A stretch of 64,000 nucleotides of DNA from JANQPX01 sp039197065 (GCA_039197065.1 JBCCUL010000022.1:19135-83134), one strand, 5' to 3'; shown: positions 25,054 to 33,723, numbered from the stretch's first letter. Notes: generated from the letters alone by a model not told the origin. Program-made: numbers and translations.

Positions 25054-26217
25054 CTATTCCGGCACCACTTCTCCGGGCAGGGAATTCACCGTCATGGTGT
25101 CGCTCGGCTGGAAATGGATGACCGATCGGATCGACTGACCAGCCTTCAAGAGATCGAAAGCGGTGTTGATCTGGTCATGTTTCATGTGATGCGTGATGTA
25201 GGGATCGACGCTGAAGTCACCGCGCATCCATTCATCCACCATGCCGGGTAATTGACTGCGGCCCAGGACACCGCCGAAGGCCGTCCCGCGCCAGACCCGG
25301 CCGGTGACCAGCTGGAAGGGGCGCGTGGCGATTTCCTGGCCTGCGCCTGCGACGCCGATCACGGTGCATTCGCCCCAGCCCTTGTGACAGGCTTCGAGCG
25401 CTGAACGCATCAGCTCAACGTTGCCGACCGCTTCGAATGTGTAGTCCAGCCCGCCGTCGGTCATCTCGACCAGGACGTTCTGGATCGGGTCGCTGTAGTC
25501 CTTGGGGTTAAGGCACTCGGTGGCGCCGAGAGCCTTGGCCAGCGGGAACTTGGACGTGTTGATGTCGATGCCGATGATCCGAGACGCACCGTTCAGCACG
25601 GCGCCCTGGATCACCGCCATGCCGACGGCGCCCAGACCGAAGACCGCGACGGTCGCACCGGCCTCCACCTTGGCGGTGTTGCGCACGGCGCCGATGCCGG
25701 TCGGCACGGCGCAGCCCATGACCGACGCCTTGGAGAGCGGGGCGTCCTTGGTGATCTTGGCCACCGAGATTTCAGGCAGCACCGTATACTCGCTGAACGT
25801 GCTGGTGCCCATGTAATGGAGGATCTGCTTGCCCTTGTAGGAGAAGCGGGACGTGCCATCGGGCATCACGCCAGCACCCTGGGTCTTCCGGATGGTCTGG
25901 CAAAGATTGGTCTTGCCGGACTTGATATAGGGGCAGTCAGGATCTTCCGGCACGTAGAGCGGGATCACATGGTCGCCCGGGACGACGGAGGTGACGCCCT
26001 TGCCCACCTCTTCGACCACGCCGCAGCCTTCATGGCCGAGGATACAAGGGAACAAGCCCTCAGGGTCTTCGCCCGAGAGGGTGAACACATCGGTATGGCA
26101 TAAGCTGGTGGTCACGATGCGAACGAGAACCTCGCCTTCCTTCGGACCTTCGAGATCGACTTCCTCGATCTCCAGCGGTCGGTTCGGTTCCCAGGCAATA
26201 GCGGCACGCGTCTTCAT
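25054..26217 (-). CDS. S-(hydroxymethyl)glutathione dehydrogenase (class III ADH) lacking two structural-zinc cysteines
   Basis: This NAD-dependent enzyme oxidises the glutathione adduct of formaldehyde and can reduce S-nitrosoglutathione. Overall similarity to class III ADH is very high (CQTIRKTQGAGVMPDGTSRFSYKGKQ..., YMGTSTFSEYTVLP). Catalytic zinc ligands are present: Cys40 (LCHTD), His62 (GHEGCG) and Cys169 (GCAVPTG). The structural-zinc lobe, normally C-x2-C-x2-C-x7-C, reads EDPDCPYIKSGKTNLC. Positions 92 and 98 are Asp and Ile, leaving only Cys95 and Cys106. The C-terminus is ~10 residues longer than usual. It is cotranscribed with the zinc GTPase and DUF1826 genes (20-bp gap). Confidence 0.93.
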   Translation of the reverse strand: MKTRAAIAWEPNRPLEIEEVDLEGPKEGEVLVRIVTTSLCHTDVFTLSGEDPEGLFPCILGHEGCGVVEEVGKGVTSVVPGDHVIPLYVPEDPDCPYIKSGKTNLCQTIRKTQGAGVMPDGTSRFSYKGKQILHYMGTSTFSEYTVLPEISVAKITKDAPLSKASVMGCAVPTGIGAVRNTAKVEAGATVAVFGLGAVGMAVIQGAVLNGASRIIGIDINTSKFPLAKALGATECLNPKDYSDPIQNVLVEMTDGGLDYTFEAVGNVELMRSALEACHKGWGECTVIGVAGAGQEIATRPFQLVTGRVWRGTAFGGVLGRSQLPGMVDEWMRGDFSVDPYITHHMKHDQINTAFDLLKAGQSIRSVIHFQPSDTMTVNSLPGEVVPE

Positions 26218-26236
26218 CTCGGGTCTCCTTCCCTGA

Positions 26237-26896
26237 TCAATGTATGTGCATAACCTTTTGATCCGGCTCTTTTGCCGGCTCGCTTATTGGATCGAGCACG
26301 AGGACGAGGCGCGTCTCACCTGTGCCCTCGATGGGCGGCGACCGATGCAACAGGCCGGACGCCGGGTGCTCGGGCCAGAGCTTACCGCGCAAGAGGATCG
26401 GTGCGCCGGTGGGCACGGTGTGGATATGCTCAGGCTCGTCGCCGTCGGTCGAGACGCCATATTGCGTGCCCGTTCCGCGGTAGGTGCAGACGAGACGCGC
26501 CGTGACGGCGTCCATATGGAATTTTCGGCATGAGTTTGTTTTGACGATGTCGAAGCGCAGCCGGAGACAGGGTGCTCGCATCAGCTCGGCGAAAAGGTCC
26601 GCCAACGCCGCGGCGTCGTCGATCAACATATCCCGTTCGCTGCAATCGGGCGTGCCGCAGGTTTCGCAGATCTGGAACGCGGCGTCTCGAACATCCTCCG
26701 GGCGCAGGATCACCCGCGCTTTCGGCAGAAGCTCAGGCTCAAGCGCGTCGATCCAGGATTGAAAGCTCGGCAGCGGGTCGCGCCGCCAGATCGCGGCGGC
26801 ACAGCCGGGGTGGTGGATCGCCGACAGACCTTCGGGCGCACCGGCGACGCCGACCCCGACAGCTATCTGCTCAACATTTTCTTGAGCGACGGTCAT
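26237..26896 (-). CDS. DUF1826 family protein
   Basis: The 219-aa cytosolic protein starts inside the end of the COG0523 GTPase gene (4-bp ATGA overlap), which implies translational coupling. A cysteine cluster ICETCGTPDC (Cys77, Cys80, Cys85) could bind zinc. H127-M-D129 and His184 in GLLHRSPP, followed by Arg196, have the spacing of the HxD...H...R facial triad of cupin-fold 2-oxoglutarate/Fe(II) oxygenases (my inference; the family has no established activity). Genomic association of DUF1826 with COG0523 GTPases suggests a role in zinc-limited growth. Confidence 0.8.
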   Translation of the reverse strand: MTVAQENVEQIAVGVGVAGAPEGLSAIHHPGCAAAIWRRDPLPSFQSWIDALEPELLPKARVILRPEDVRDAAFQICETCGTPDCSERDMLIDDAAALADLFAELMRAPCLRLRFDIVKTNSCRKFHMDAVTARLVCTYRGTGTQYGVSTDGDEPEHIHTVPTGAPILLRGKLWPEHPASGLLHRSPPIEGTGETRLVLVLDPISEPAKEPDQKVMHIH

Positions 26897-28110
26897 GCCG
26901 CCTCCGCGCGCCGCCAGACCGGAAACGGATCGGGAAGGTCGGGAAGCTGATCGGGGCCTTGGGCCAGATCCTCCGACACAAGGCAGGCGTCGAGCTTCGC
27001 CTGCAGATGCGGCCAGTCGATGCCCGATCCGATGAAGACGATTTCCTGCCTTCGGTCACCCCAGGGTTCCTGCCAATGCGCTTCGATGTAGGAGCGCGCA
27101 CTCTCATGGTCCGGCCAGCGCGCCTTCGGTACCGATGCCCACCAGGTGCCGAGCGGCTTGATCGAAGAGAGTGCACCCGCAAGCGAATATTCGGCCACCC
27201 AATCGGGCCGCGTCGCGAGCCAGAAATGCCCCTTGGCGCGAATTACCCCCGGCATCTGACCGTTCAGAACGTCGCGGATACGTGCCGGGTCGAAGGGACG
27301 CCGTGCGCGGTAGACGTAGCTGGTAACTCCATATTCCTCGGTTTCCGGCACATGGTCGGCAAAGCCGTAAAGCTCTTTTGCCCACATCGGATGGTCATGG
27401 GCCTGCTCGAAATCGAAGCGCCCGGTGTCGAGGATCTTCTCCACGGCGACATCGGAATAGTTAGCCTCGATGACCCAAGCATCGGCGTTCAGGCTGCGGA
27501 TGATCTTCTGCGCCGCGTCGAGCTGCGCTTGCGTTGCATCCGCGACCTTGTTCAGGATGACGACATCGGCGAACTCGATCTGGTCGGTCAGGAGGTGGAC
27601 AAGCGTGCGCTCGTCCTCCTCCCCCATGGTCTCGCCCCGATCGCTAAGGAAGTCACGGCTGGTGTAGTCGCGAAGGAGGTTCACCGCATCGACCACCGTG
27701 ACCATCGTGTCGAGGCGGGCGACGTCCGACAGGCTCTCGCCCGCCTCGTCCCGGAACTCGAAGGTCGCGGCGACGGGCAAAGGCTCGGAGATGCCGGTCG
27801 ACTCGATCAGGAGGTAGTCGAACCGATCTTCTCCAGCGAGGCGCTTAACCTCGGCCAGCAGGTCGTCCCGAAGGGTGCAGCAGATGCAGCCGTTCGACAT
27901 CTCGACCAGGGTCTCGTCGGTGCGGCTGAGCTCGGTGTCCGCCCGCACCAGATCCGCGTCGATGTTGACCTCGGACATATCGTTGACGATCACAGCAACG
28001 CGCCGGCCATCGCGATTGTTCAGGACACGGTTCAAGAGTGTCGTCTTGCCGGCGCCGAGAAAACCGGAGAGCACGGTGACGGGAAGACGTGCGTCCTCTG
28101 TCGTTGTCAT
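26893..28110 (-). CDS. COG0523 (CobW/ZNG1-type) GTPase, putative zinc metallochaperone
   Basis: The 405-aa G3E GTPase has Walker A GFLGAGKT at residues 17-24, the metal motif GCICC (Cys75, Cys77, Cys78), Walker B-like LLIESTGISEP and NKVD-type LNKVADA. The C-terminal CobW_C domain contains RAKGHFWLATRPDW. COG0523 members of this type deliver zinc to client proteins when zinc is scarce. The ATG at 28110 follows GGAAAG; the frame upstream is non-homologous. A Zur box lies 81 bp upstream, so the gene leads a zinc-repressed cluster. Cobalamin synthesis is unlikely, as no cob genes are near. Confidence 0.9.
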   Translation of the reverse strand: MTTTEDARLPVTVLSGFLGAGKTTLLNRVLNNRDGRRVAVIVNDMSEVNIDADLVRADTELSRTDETLVEMSNGCICCTLRDDLLAEVKRLAGEDRFDYLLIESTGISEPLPVAATFEFRDEAGESLSDVARLDTMVTVVDAVNLLRDYTSRDFLSDRGETMGEEDERTLVHLLTDQIEFADVVILNKVADATQAQLDAAQKIIRSLNADAWVIEANYSDVAVEKILDTGRFDFEQAHDHPMWAKELYGFADHVPETEEYGVTSYVYRARRPFDPARIRDVLNGQMPGVIRAKGHFWLATRPDWVAEYSLAGALSSIKPLGTWWASVPKARWPDHESARSYIEAHWQEPWGDRRQEIVFIGSGIDWPHLQAKLDACLVSEDLAQGPDQLPDLPDPFPVWRRAEAA

Positions 28111-28517
28111 GATATCACTTTCCATTGCTTTACGAACTCGGCGCTTGCCGATTCTCTCGCTGTTTGATCGTCTCGCTATCCCATCCAGATAAGTAATATT
28201 ATAACATAACGCAAGTAAGCCATAGGAACGTCGATTCGCGATAACGGGCTTGGATGCTCGATTCGTCTGAGCTGTCGCCACGGATGCGAGGATCGCAACA
28301 CCGATTCGACAAGCCGGTACAGCGATCGAAAGCCTCGCTCGCCGTCAGCACCACATGACCAGGACAAGGCTCGAGCGCCCACCATCCCGTCGAGGTCCAA
28401 GTACAGCCTGTCGGCGCTGCCGACCGCTGCCGATCCGACCCCTTTCGCAGCGCAGCAAGGCTCGCTATAAGGCCGTCAGATCGTCGAAACTTCAGGAAAT
28501 CCAGGGGAGCCCGGCTC
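28111..28517. other. Divergent intergenic region (407 bp)
   Basis: It separates the minus-strand zinc cluster from plus-strand ndk. The AT-rich Zur box (28191-28207) is the only clear signal. The rest should contain the ndk promoter, but I see no strong hexamer pair. Confidence 0.5.
28191..28207 (-). promoter_or_regulatory. Zur box of the COG0523-DUF1826-formaldehyde dehydrogenase cluster
   Basis: On the minus strand the 17-mer ATGTTATAATATTACTT matches the proteobacterial Zur consensus ATGTTATANTATAACAT at 15 of 16 or 17 scored positions and is an imperfect palindrome. It contains a TATAAT that could be the -10 element, so Zur binding with zinc would block transcription. It lies 81 bp upstream of the COG0523 start in an otherwise GC-rich region. 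Confidence 0.75.
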
Positions 28518-28940
28518 ATGGCCATTCAGCGTACTTTTTCGATCATCAAGCCCGACGCCACCCGCCGCAATCTGACCGGCGAGATCAATGCCCGTTTCGA
28601 GAAGGCGGGGCTGCGCATCGTCGCCCAGCGTCGCATTCAGATGTCGCGGGCGCAGGCCGAGACCTTTTACGGCGTGCATAAGGAGCGGCCGTTCTTCAAC
28701 GATCTCTGCACGTTCATGACCTCCGGTCCCGTCGTGGTGCAGGTGCTCGAGGGCGAGGATGCGATCGCAACCAATCGCCGGGTGATGGGCGCCACCAATC
28801 CTGCCGAGGCGGATGAAGGCACCATCAGGAAGGACTTCGCCGAGTCGATCGAGGCGAATTCCGTGCATGGCTCGGACGCGCCGGAGACGGCGGCCGAGGA
28901 AATCGCGTTCTTCTTCGCAGGCGCCGACATCGTCGGCTGA
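28518..28940 (+). CDS. ndk: Nucleoside diphosphate kinase
   Basis: The enzyme equalises nucleoside triphosphate pools through a phosphohistidine. The active-site signature NSVHGSD is near residue 115, and the N-terminus QRTFSIIKPDATRRNLTGEI is nearly invariant in the family. The length of 140 aa is exactly usual. A GGGGAG site precedes the ATG. The frame is intact. Confidence 0.98.
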   Translation: MAIQRTFSIIKPDATRRNLTGEINARFEKAGLRIVAQRRIQMSRAQAETFYGVHKERPFFNDLCTFMTSGPVVVQVLEGEDAIATNRRVMGATNPAEADEGTIRKDFAESIEANSVHGSDAPETAAEEIAFFFAGADIVG

Positions 28941-28981
28941 CCGGGCGCCGGTCCACGGCGACGTAAACATACGAGCGTGGC

Positions 28982-29617
28982 ATGGCTGAGACCGCGGTCT
29001 GGCCCTGGCTGACGTTGGTCGGTCTGGGCATGTTCCATGGCGCCAACCCGGCGATGGGCTGGCTGTTCGCGGTGGCGCTCGGCCTGCATCGGAACAGTCG
29101 GCGCGAGGTTTTGGATGCACTTGCGCCGATCGCGATCGGCCATCTGCTGTCGACGGCTATCGTCGCCGGGCTGATCGTTCTGCTCGGCTTTTGGGTCGAT
29201 CACGGCGTAATCCGCACGGTTGGCGGCGTTCTTTTGATCGGCTGGGGGATCTATCACCAGATCTACGGCCATCGTCATCGCGTCAGGGTGGGCATGACCA
29301 CGGGCTTCTTGGGCCTGGTCCTCTGGTCCTTCCTGATGGCGACGGCGCATGGCGCCGGCATGATGCTGGTGCCGGCTTTGATCCCGCTATGTCTGTCAGG
29401 CACGCCGGCGGCCGAGCTCGTGGAGGGCGGTTCGCTGCTGATCGCGGCGCTTGCGATCGGCCTCCATGCGCTCGCCATGCTGGTGGTGACCGGCGTTATC
29501 GCGGTGATCGTCTACGAGTGGGTCGGCGTCGAGTTCCTGCGCCGCGGCTGGATCAATCTCGATTGGCTGTGGACGGCCGCTCTGGTGCTGACCGGCCTGT
29601 TTCTGATCCTGATGTGA
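28982..29617 (+). CDS. Conserved polytopic membrane protein
   Basis: The 211-aa, strongly hydrophobic product has about six membrane segments (near 8-28, 45-68, 75-92, 105-128, 145-172 and 188-210). Histidine-bearing motifs MFHGANPAMGW, LAPIAIGHLLS, YHQIYGHRHR and TAHGAGMM recur at helix ends and could bind a metal or proton. This pattern recalls NicO/UreH-type transporters, but I cannot assign a family. It follows ndk by 41 bp on the same strand. Confidence 0.7.
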   Translation: MAETAVWPWLTLVGLGMFHGANPAMGWLFAVALGLHRNSRREVLDALAPIAIGHLLSTAIVAGLIVLLGFWVDHGVIRTVGGVLLIGWGIYHQIYGHRHRVRVGMTTGFLGLVLWSFLMATAHGAGMMLVPALIPLCLSGTPAAELVEGGSLLIAALAIGLHALAMLVVTGVIAVIVYEWVGVEFLRRGWINLDWLWTAALVLTGLFLILM

Positions 29618-29720
29618 CGCTTGATGCCCTGATCAGGCGAAGGCGGGCACGGCCCTGCCCGCGGCTGCGCCCGGTCGGGAAGGATCAGTCGATCTGATCG
29701 TATCAGTCGGTCGTATCGGA

Positions 29721-29984
29721 TCAGTAGTAGTCGTAATCCCGATGCCGGCGCCAGCTGCCGTCGCGGTGATGCCGGCGATGATGGCGGCGCTCGTAACGCC
29801 GGCCGCGGTAATGATCGCGCTCGTAGTAGTCATCTCGATAGCGCGGCTCGCTGCTGGCAAGCCCGACAAAGGCGCCGGCGGCGGCGCCTATCAGTGCGCC
29901 GCTCGCCGCCCGCTCCTGAGGCGTATGTCCGCAGGCGGAAAGCAAGCCAACGATCAAAACTGAAACAGCGCCCATGCGCATCAT
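29721..29984 (-). CDS. Small glycine-zipper lipoprotein
   Basis: The product is about 87 aa. The N-terminus ends in lipobox LLSAC, so the mature protein is lipid-anchored at Cys. SGALIGAAAGAFVGLASS is a glycine-zipper membrane segment of the kind found in OmpA-like/Rickettsia 17-kDa antigen families. The C-terminal ~45 residues are Arg/His/Tyr-rich (YERRHHRRHHRDGSWRRHRDYDYY). A GAGGAA site precedes the ATG pair at 29984/29981. It is probably an envelope protein of unknown role. Confidence 0.7.
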   Translation of the reverse strand: MMRMGAVSVLIVGLLSACGHTPQERAASGALIGAAAGAFVGLASSEPRYRDDYYERDHYRGRRYERRHHRRHHRDGSWRRHRDYDYY

Positions 29985-30079
29985 GACCGGTTCCTCTTCA
30001 AAGCAGATCTTTGCAACCTCAGATGCCATCATGGAACTTCGGTTCTGAACCGTGCATGAATGAGGTTAACACTCTTTAG

Positions 30080-30562
30080 ATGAGCCCGAATGACGCTATG
30101 ACGACGCTTGTTCGCCACGATGCTTATGCCTACCGCGATGATCCCGCGGTCCCTGACTTCGATGACAGCGGGCCGGTGGTTTTCATGGACGGCGACTGCG
30201 TTCTCTGCACGCGAACCGCGAAGCTGATTGCGAGGCTCGATCGTTCCGGGCTGTTTCGAATCTGTCCGGTCCAAAGCCCGACGGGAAGCGCGGTGCTCAG
30301 GCATTACGGCCTGGATGCGGATGATCCGGAGAGCTGGCTCTATCTGGCGGACGGCGAGGCCTATGTCTCGCTCGACGCCTTCATTCGCGCCGGCGCCAGG
30401 CTGGGCGGTATCGGAAAGTTGCTGCAGGTCCTGCGTATCCTGCCCCGGCCGGTGCAGGACTGGCTTTATCGAAAGGTGGCGCAAAACCGCATTCGCTGGT
30501 TCGGCCGAACCGACATGTGCGCCGTACCGGACCCGGCCCTTCGCGCTCGGCTGATCGATTGA
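30080..30562 (+). CDS. DCC-family thiol-disulfide oxidoreductase-like protein (DUF393)
   Basis: The 160-aa protein has the family motif DGDCVLC near residues 38-44, giving a C-x2-C redox pair after an Asp, then the conserved RICPVQSPTGSAVLRHYGLDADDPES and YVSLDAFIRAGARLGG. The C-terminal RYRWFGRTDMC-like segment RIRWFGRTDMCAVPDP is also typical. The start could be the ATG at 30080 or 30098. The biochemical role of DUF393 is not established. It stands alone between the lipoprotein gene (opposite strand) and the sulfotransferase gene. Confidence 0.85.
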   Translation: MSPNDAMTTLVRHDAYAYRDDPAVPDFDDSGPVVFMDGDCVLCTRTAKLIARLDRSGLFRICPVQSPTGSAVLRHYGLDADDPESWLYLADGEAYVSLDAFIRAGARLGGIGKLLQVLRILPRPVQDWLYRKVAQNRIRWFGRTDMCAVPDPALRARLID

Positions 30563-30726
30563 GAGGCGTCGACACGCTTATTGCCAAACTCTCGAAGCGA
30601 GATGGTTGTCATGTGGATAACAAAATTATAAGTTGATTGCCTACTTTAGGGAAATGCTCAAACCGCTGAAAATCTATCTGAAATTTTCGAAAACCAGATC
30701 ATCGAGACAAGGGTTCTCCGCCACCC

Positions 30727-31755
30727 ATGCCCAAGCGACGCGCTTTCGATAAGCGGGATGACCACCGCACCAAATTGCCGCTCGTCTACATCCTCAGCAC
30801 CGGTCGCAGCGGCTCGACACTGCTTGACGTGCTCCTGGGTGCGCAGCCGCAATGCTGGACCGTCGGTGAGTTCCAGCTTCTCGACATCAGCGTCGGACGG
30901 CAGGCGCCATGCGGGTGTCACGCGCCGCTCGGTCAGTGCGAATTCTGGGAGCCGATCCTGGAGCGTGTGCGCCGCTCGATCCGCTTTCCGATCGGCCATT
31001 TCCGCTCCGGCAAGCATCCCAAAGGCAAGGTGGTGCGCTGGTCTCTTCTGCCGTCCATCCTGACCGGCGGCCCGCTGCCGACCCAGCGAGCGATTGCCGA
31101 GGCCTATGCGGTCAGTAATCTCGTCGCCCTTGAGGAAGCGAAAGAGGCTGCCGAAGATCATCAAGACGAGGTGAACTGGCTGATCGACGCGTCGAAAGAC
31201 CCCTATCGCCTGCTCTGGCTGCAGGCATCCGGCCTCTTTGACATCCGCGTCATTCATCTGGTGCGCAGGCCCGAAGGCTTCGTCGCCAATATGATGCGCT
31301 CTGCCGGCAGCGACAGCACGAGCCAGGCGGTCAAATATGCCGGCCGCTGGCTGATCGACAATCTGATCGGCACCGCTCTTCTCTGGCGCATGTTCTGGCC
31401 GGAAGCGGTGAAGCGTATCGCTTATGAAGACCTCGCGTCCGATCCTGAGCGGACCCTGGGCGAGATCTGCGCCTGGCTCGGCACCTCCTTCGATCCCGCT
31501 CGCACCGCCGACACGCGCTACGCGGTCAATCACGGCGTCGCCGGCAATCGGCCGCGCTGGGAGGCGATGCCGGTGATTTTCGAGGAGAACTGGCGATCGA
31601 CCATGCCCGAACAGCAGCAGCGCCTGATCGCAAAGATCACCGCACCGCTGGCGCGCCTCTGGGCGTCCAGCCATGTCGCCGCCGAAGACTGGAACCGGCA
31701 GGACGCCAACCCGCGCCGCCGCCATCTTCCGCCGCGCATGACCCAAAGCAGCTAG
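30727..31755 (+). CDS. PAPS-dependent sulfotransferase family protein
   Basis: The 342-aa product starts with VYILSTGRSGSTLLDVLLG, the 5'-phosphosulfate binding loop of sulfotransferases (residues about 23-41). DIRVIHLVRRPEGFVANMMRS near residue 180 is the 3'-phosphate site. RIAYEDLASDPERTLGEICAWLG completes the fold. Two cysteine-containing loops (CGCHAPLGQCEFW) follow the N-terminal motif. No biosynthetic cluster is adjacent, so the acceptor (polysaccharide, lipid or metabolite) is unknown. Its TAG stop is the first triplet of repeat copy D. Confidence 0.85.
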   Translation: MPKRRAFDKRDDHRTKLPLVYILSTGRSGSTLLDVLLGAQPQCWTVGEFQLLDISVGRQAPCGCHAPLGQCEFWEPILERVRRSIRFPIGHFRSGKHPKGKVVRWSLLPSILTGGPLPTQRAIAEAYAVSNLVALEEAKEAAEDHQDEVNWLIDASKDPYRLLWLQASGLFDIRVIHLVRRPEGFVANMMRSAGSDSTSQAVKYAGRWLIDNLIGTALLWRMFWPEAVKRIAYEDLASDPERTLGEICAWLGTSFDPARTADTRYAVNHGVAGNRPRWEAMPVIFEENWRSTMPEQQQRLIAKITAPLARLWASSHVAAEDWNRQDANPRRRHLPPRMTQSS

Positions 31756-31812
31756 TGGTGTGACCACATCATTTGATGTCCAGCGCCTCGACCAAGAGCG
31801 CTGGTATGCGGC
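31753..31812 (+). repeat. Stop-codon-linked repeat, copy D
   Basis: It begins with the sulfotransferase stop: TAGTGGTGTGACCAC, then ATCATTTGATGT and a strong second hairpin CCAGCGC/GCGCTGG, ending GGTATGCGG. Confidence 0.8.
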
Positions 31813-31947
31813 CATTTCTTAGACGGCCTAAAGCGATCTCAGGCGCCGAACGCACCAAGGCCGAGGGTCGGCCTGCCTTGCCTTTAAGCTTGGCGTCGGT
31901 CTGAGACGTCTGTGCTAGACTTGCCCCTATTTGCAGGAGAGATTGGC

Positions 31948-32394
31948 ATGGATGACCTTAAGCTTGAAACCGTCGATGACGACGACATGGACGGTCTGAT
32001 CGAGGCGATCCACCAAGGCTTCGATGCAGTCCCCCTTCCCGATGATATTGAGCCGTTTCGATCGACGCCCTTTGCCTTCGCCCTTCGCAACGATCGGGGC
32101 GAGATCGAAGGGGCGGTCACGGGACGTTCGGTCTGGGGCTGGCTCTACGTCAAATATCTCTGGGTCTCGGGAGCGTATCGAGGACAGGGCTTCGGCAAGC
32201 ATCTGCTTGACACCGCCGAGAACACGGCCCGTGATCGCGGCTGCAGCGGCGTCTGGCTCAGTACCTTCAGCTTCCAGGCGGGAGCCTTTTATGAGCGCCA
32301 GGGCTACGAAAAATTCGGCGAACTGCCCGACATGCCCAAAGGCCATCGCCGTCTCTTCTATCGAAAAACGCTGAATCACGACCAAGCCCGGTAA
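31948..32394 (+). CDS. GNAT-family N-acetyltransferase
   Basis: The 148-aa protein contains the acetyl-CoA motif LWVSGAYRGQGFGKHLLDTAENTARDRGCSGVWLSTFSFQAGAFYERQGYEKFGEL, with the Q/RGxGxG loop RGQGFG near residue 80. This matches small GNAT enzymes that modify amines or antibiotics. The ATG at 31948 has an AGGAGA site; the longer frame from 31912 is less likely. The substrate is unknown. It lies between the sulfotransferase and a sugar ABC importer. Confidence 0.88.
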   Translation: MDDLKLETVDDDDMDGLIEAIHQGFDAVPLPDDIEPFRSTPFAFALRNDRGEIEGAVTGRSVWGWLYVKYLWVSGAYRGQGFGKHLLDTAENTARDRGCSGVWLSTFSFQAGAFYERQGYEKFGELPDMPKGHRRLFYRKTLNHDQAR

Positions 32395-32487
32395 AAGTCC
32401 GGGGTCCAGGTCCAGCCTGGTTGCCGTGTCCCCGTTTTGGACCTTATCATCGGGACAGAAGGAAAAACCAACCAAGGAGGCTCGGGC

Positions 32488-33723
32488 ATGGGCAGGAAAC
32501 ATCATTGGATCAGTGGTGCGGCGGCGATCGCGCTCGTTACCGGCATGGCCGGCGGGGCGATGGCGGCCGAGGTGCGGGTGATCGTTTCGCATTACAGCGA
32601 TCAGACGGCGCCGATCTTCGAGGCGATGGCCGAGGAATTCGAAGCCGCCAATCCTGATATCGACATCGTGATCGAGGATGTCGCCTGGGGTAATCTGCAG
32701 CAGCGTCTGACCACCGACATCGCCGGCGGCACCGCACCGGACATCTCGATCATCGGCACCCGCTGGCTGGTCGACTTCGTCGAGAACGACGTGGTCGAGC
32801 CGTTGAACTCTTACATGGACGACGAGTTCAAGAGCCGCTTCATCGAAACCTTCATGGGCCCCTCGACGATCGACGGCGAGATCTACGGCCTGCCGGTGGC
32901 GGCGTCGGCGCGTGCCATGTACTACAACAAAAGACTACTGGATCAAGCCGGCGTTGCCGGCCCGCCGGCCACCTGGGACGATCTGGTCGCCGCAGCCGAG
33001 AAAGTTTCGGCGCTTGGCGACGACATTCATGGTTTCGGGCTCCAGGGCGGCGGCGACACCGAGACGGACGCCTATTGGTACTATTCGCTCTGGACCCATG
33101 GCGGCGACATCCTGACCGAGGATGGCCAAAGCGGCATTGCGAGCGAGGCGGCGATTGCGGCGACCAACCGCTATAAGGGCCTGATCGATGCCGGTCTCAC
33201 CCAGCCTGGCGTCACCAATTACAACCGTCAGGACGTCGAGAGCATGCTGAAGCAGGGCAAGGTCGGCATGATCCTCTCCGGCCCTTGGCTCAGGGGCCAG
33301 ATGAAGGAAGAGGCGCCCGACATCGACTACGGCATCGCCGCGATCCCTGCGGGCTCCGCCCAAGCGACCTATGGCGTGACCGACAGCATCGTCATGTTCG
33401 CCGACAGCGAGGTGAAGGATGAGGCCTGGAAGTTCCTTTCCGAGACCGCGTTCACCGACAAATGGCGGGCCGAATTCAGCCAGAAAGAGGGCTTTTTGCC
33501 GGTCTTCACCTCGGTTGCCGAGAACGACCACTTCGCCGGCGATCCGGAGCTGAAGGCGTTCACCGACATGCTGCCTTATGCCAAGTTCGCGCCGCTGATC
33601 GCCAATTGGCAGGAGGTCGCCGACAGCACCAAGGCTGCGCTGCAGCAGGTCTATACCGGCGATGCCGAGGTCGAGGCGGCCTTGCAGGCCGGCGCCGAGA
33701 AGATCAACGGCATCCTCAACTAG
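32488..33723 (+). CDS. ABC sugar importer, family 1 solute-binding protein
   Basis: The 411-aa periplasmic receptor has a signal peptide about 1-26 (MGRKHHWISGAAAIALVTGMAGGAMAA). VRVIVSHYSDQTAPIFEAMAEEFEAANPDIDIVIEDVAWGNLQQRLTTDIAGGTAPDIS is the canonical first lobe; GLPVAASARAMYYNKRLLDQAG and GKVGMILSGPWLRGQM follow. AGGAGG precedes the ATG. The two permease genes follow directly, but no ATPase gene is present, so a shared MsmK/UgpC-type ATPase is implied. The TAG stop begins repeat copy E. The ligand is probably a carbohydrate. Confidence 0.9.
   Translation: MGRKHHWISGAAAIALVTGMAGGAMAAEVRVIVSHYSDQTAPIFEAMAEEFEAANPDIDIVIEDVAWGNLQQRLTTDIAGGTAPDISIIGTRWLVDFVENDVVEPLNSYMDDEFKSRFIETFMGPSTIDGEIYGLPVAASARAMYYNKRLLDQAGVAGPPATWDDLVAAAEKVSALGDDIHGFGLQGGGDTETDAYWYYSLWTHGGDILTEDGQSGIASEAAIAATNRYKGLIDAGLTQPGVTNYNRQDVESMLKQGKVGMILSGPWLRGQMKEEAPDIDYGIAAIPAGSAQATYGVTDSIVMFADSEVKDEAWKFLSETAFTDKWRAEFSQKEGFLPVFTSVAENDHFAGDPELKAFTDMLPYAKFAPLIANWQEVADSTKAALQQVYTGDAEVEAALQAGAEKINGILN

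Noticed and set aside
26572..28167. 531-codon plus-strand open frame opposite the COG0523 and DUF1826 genes
   Set aside because: Long only because of high GC; the minus-strand genes carry intact motifs.
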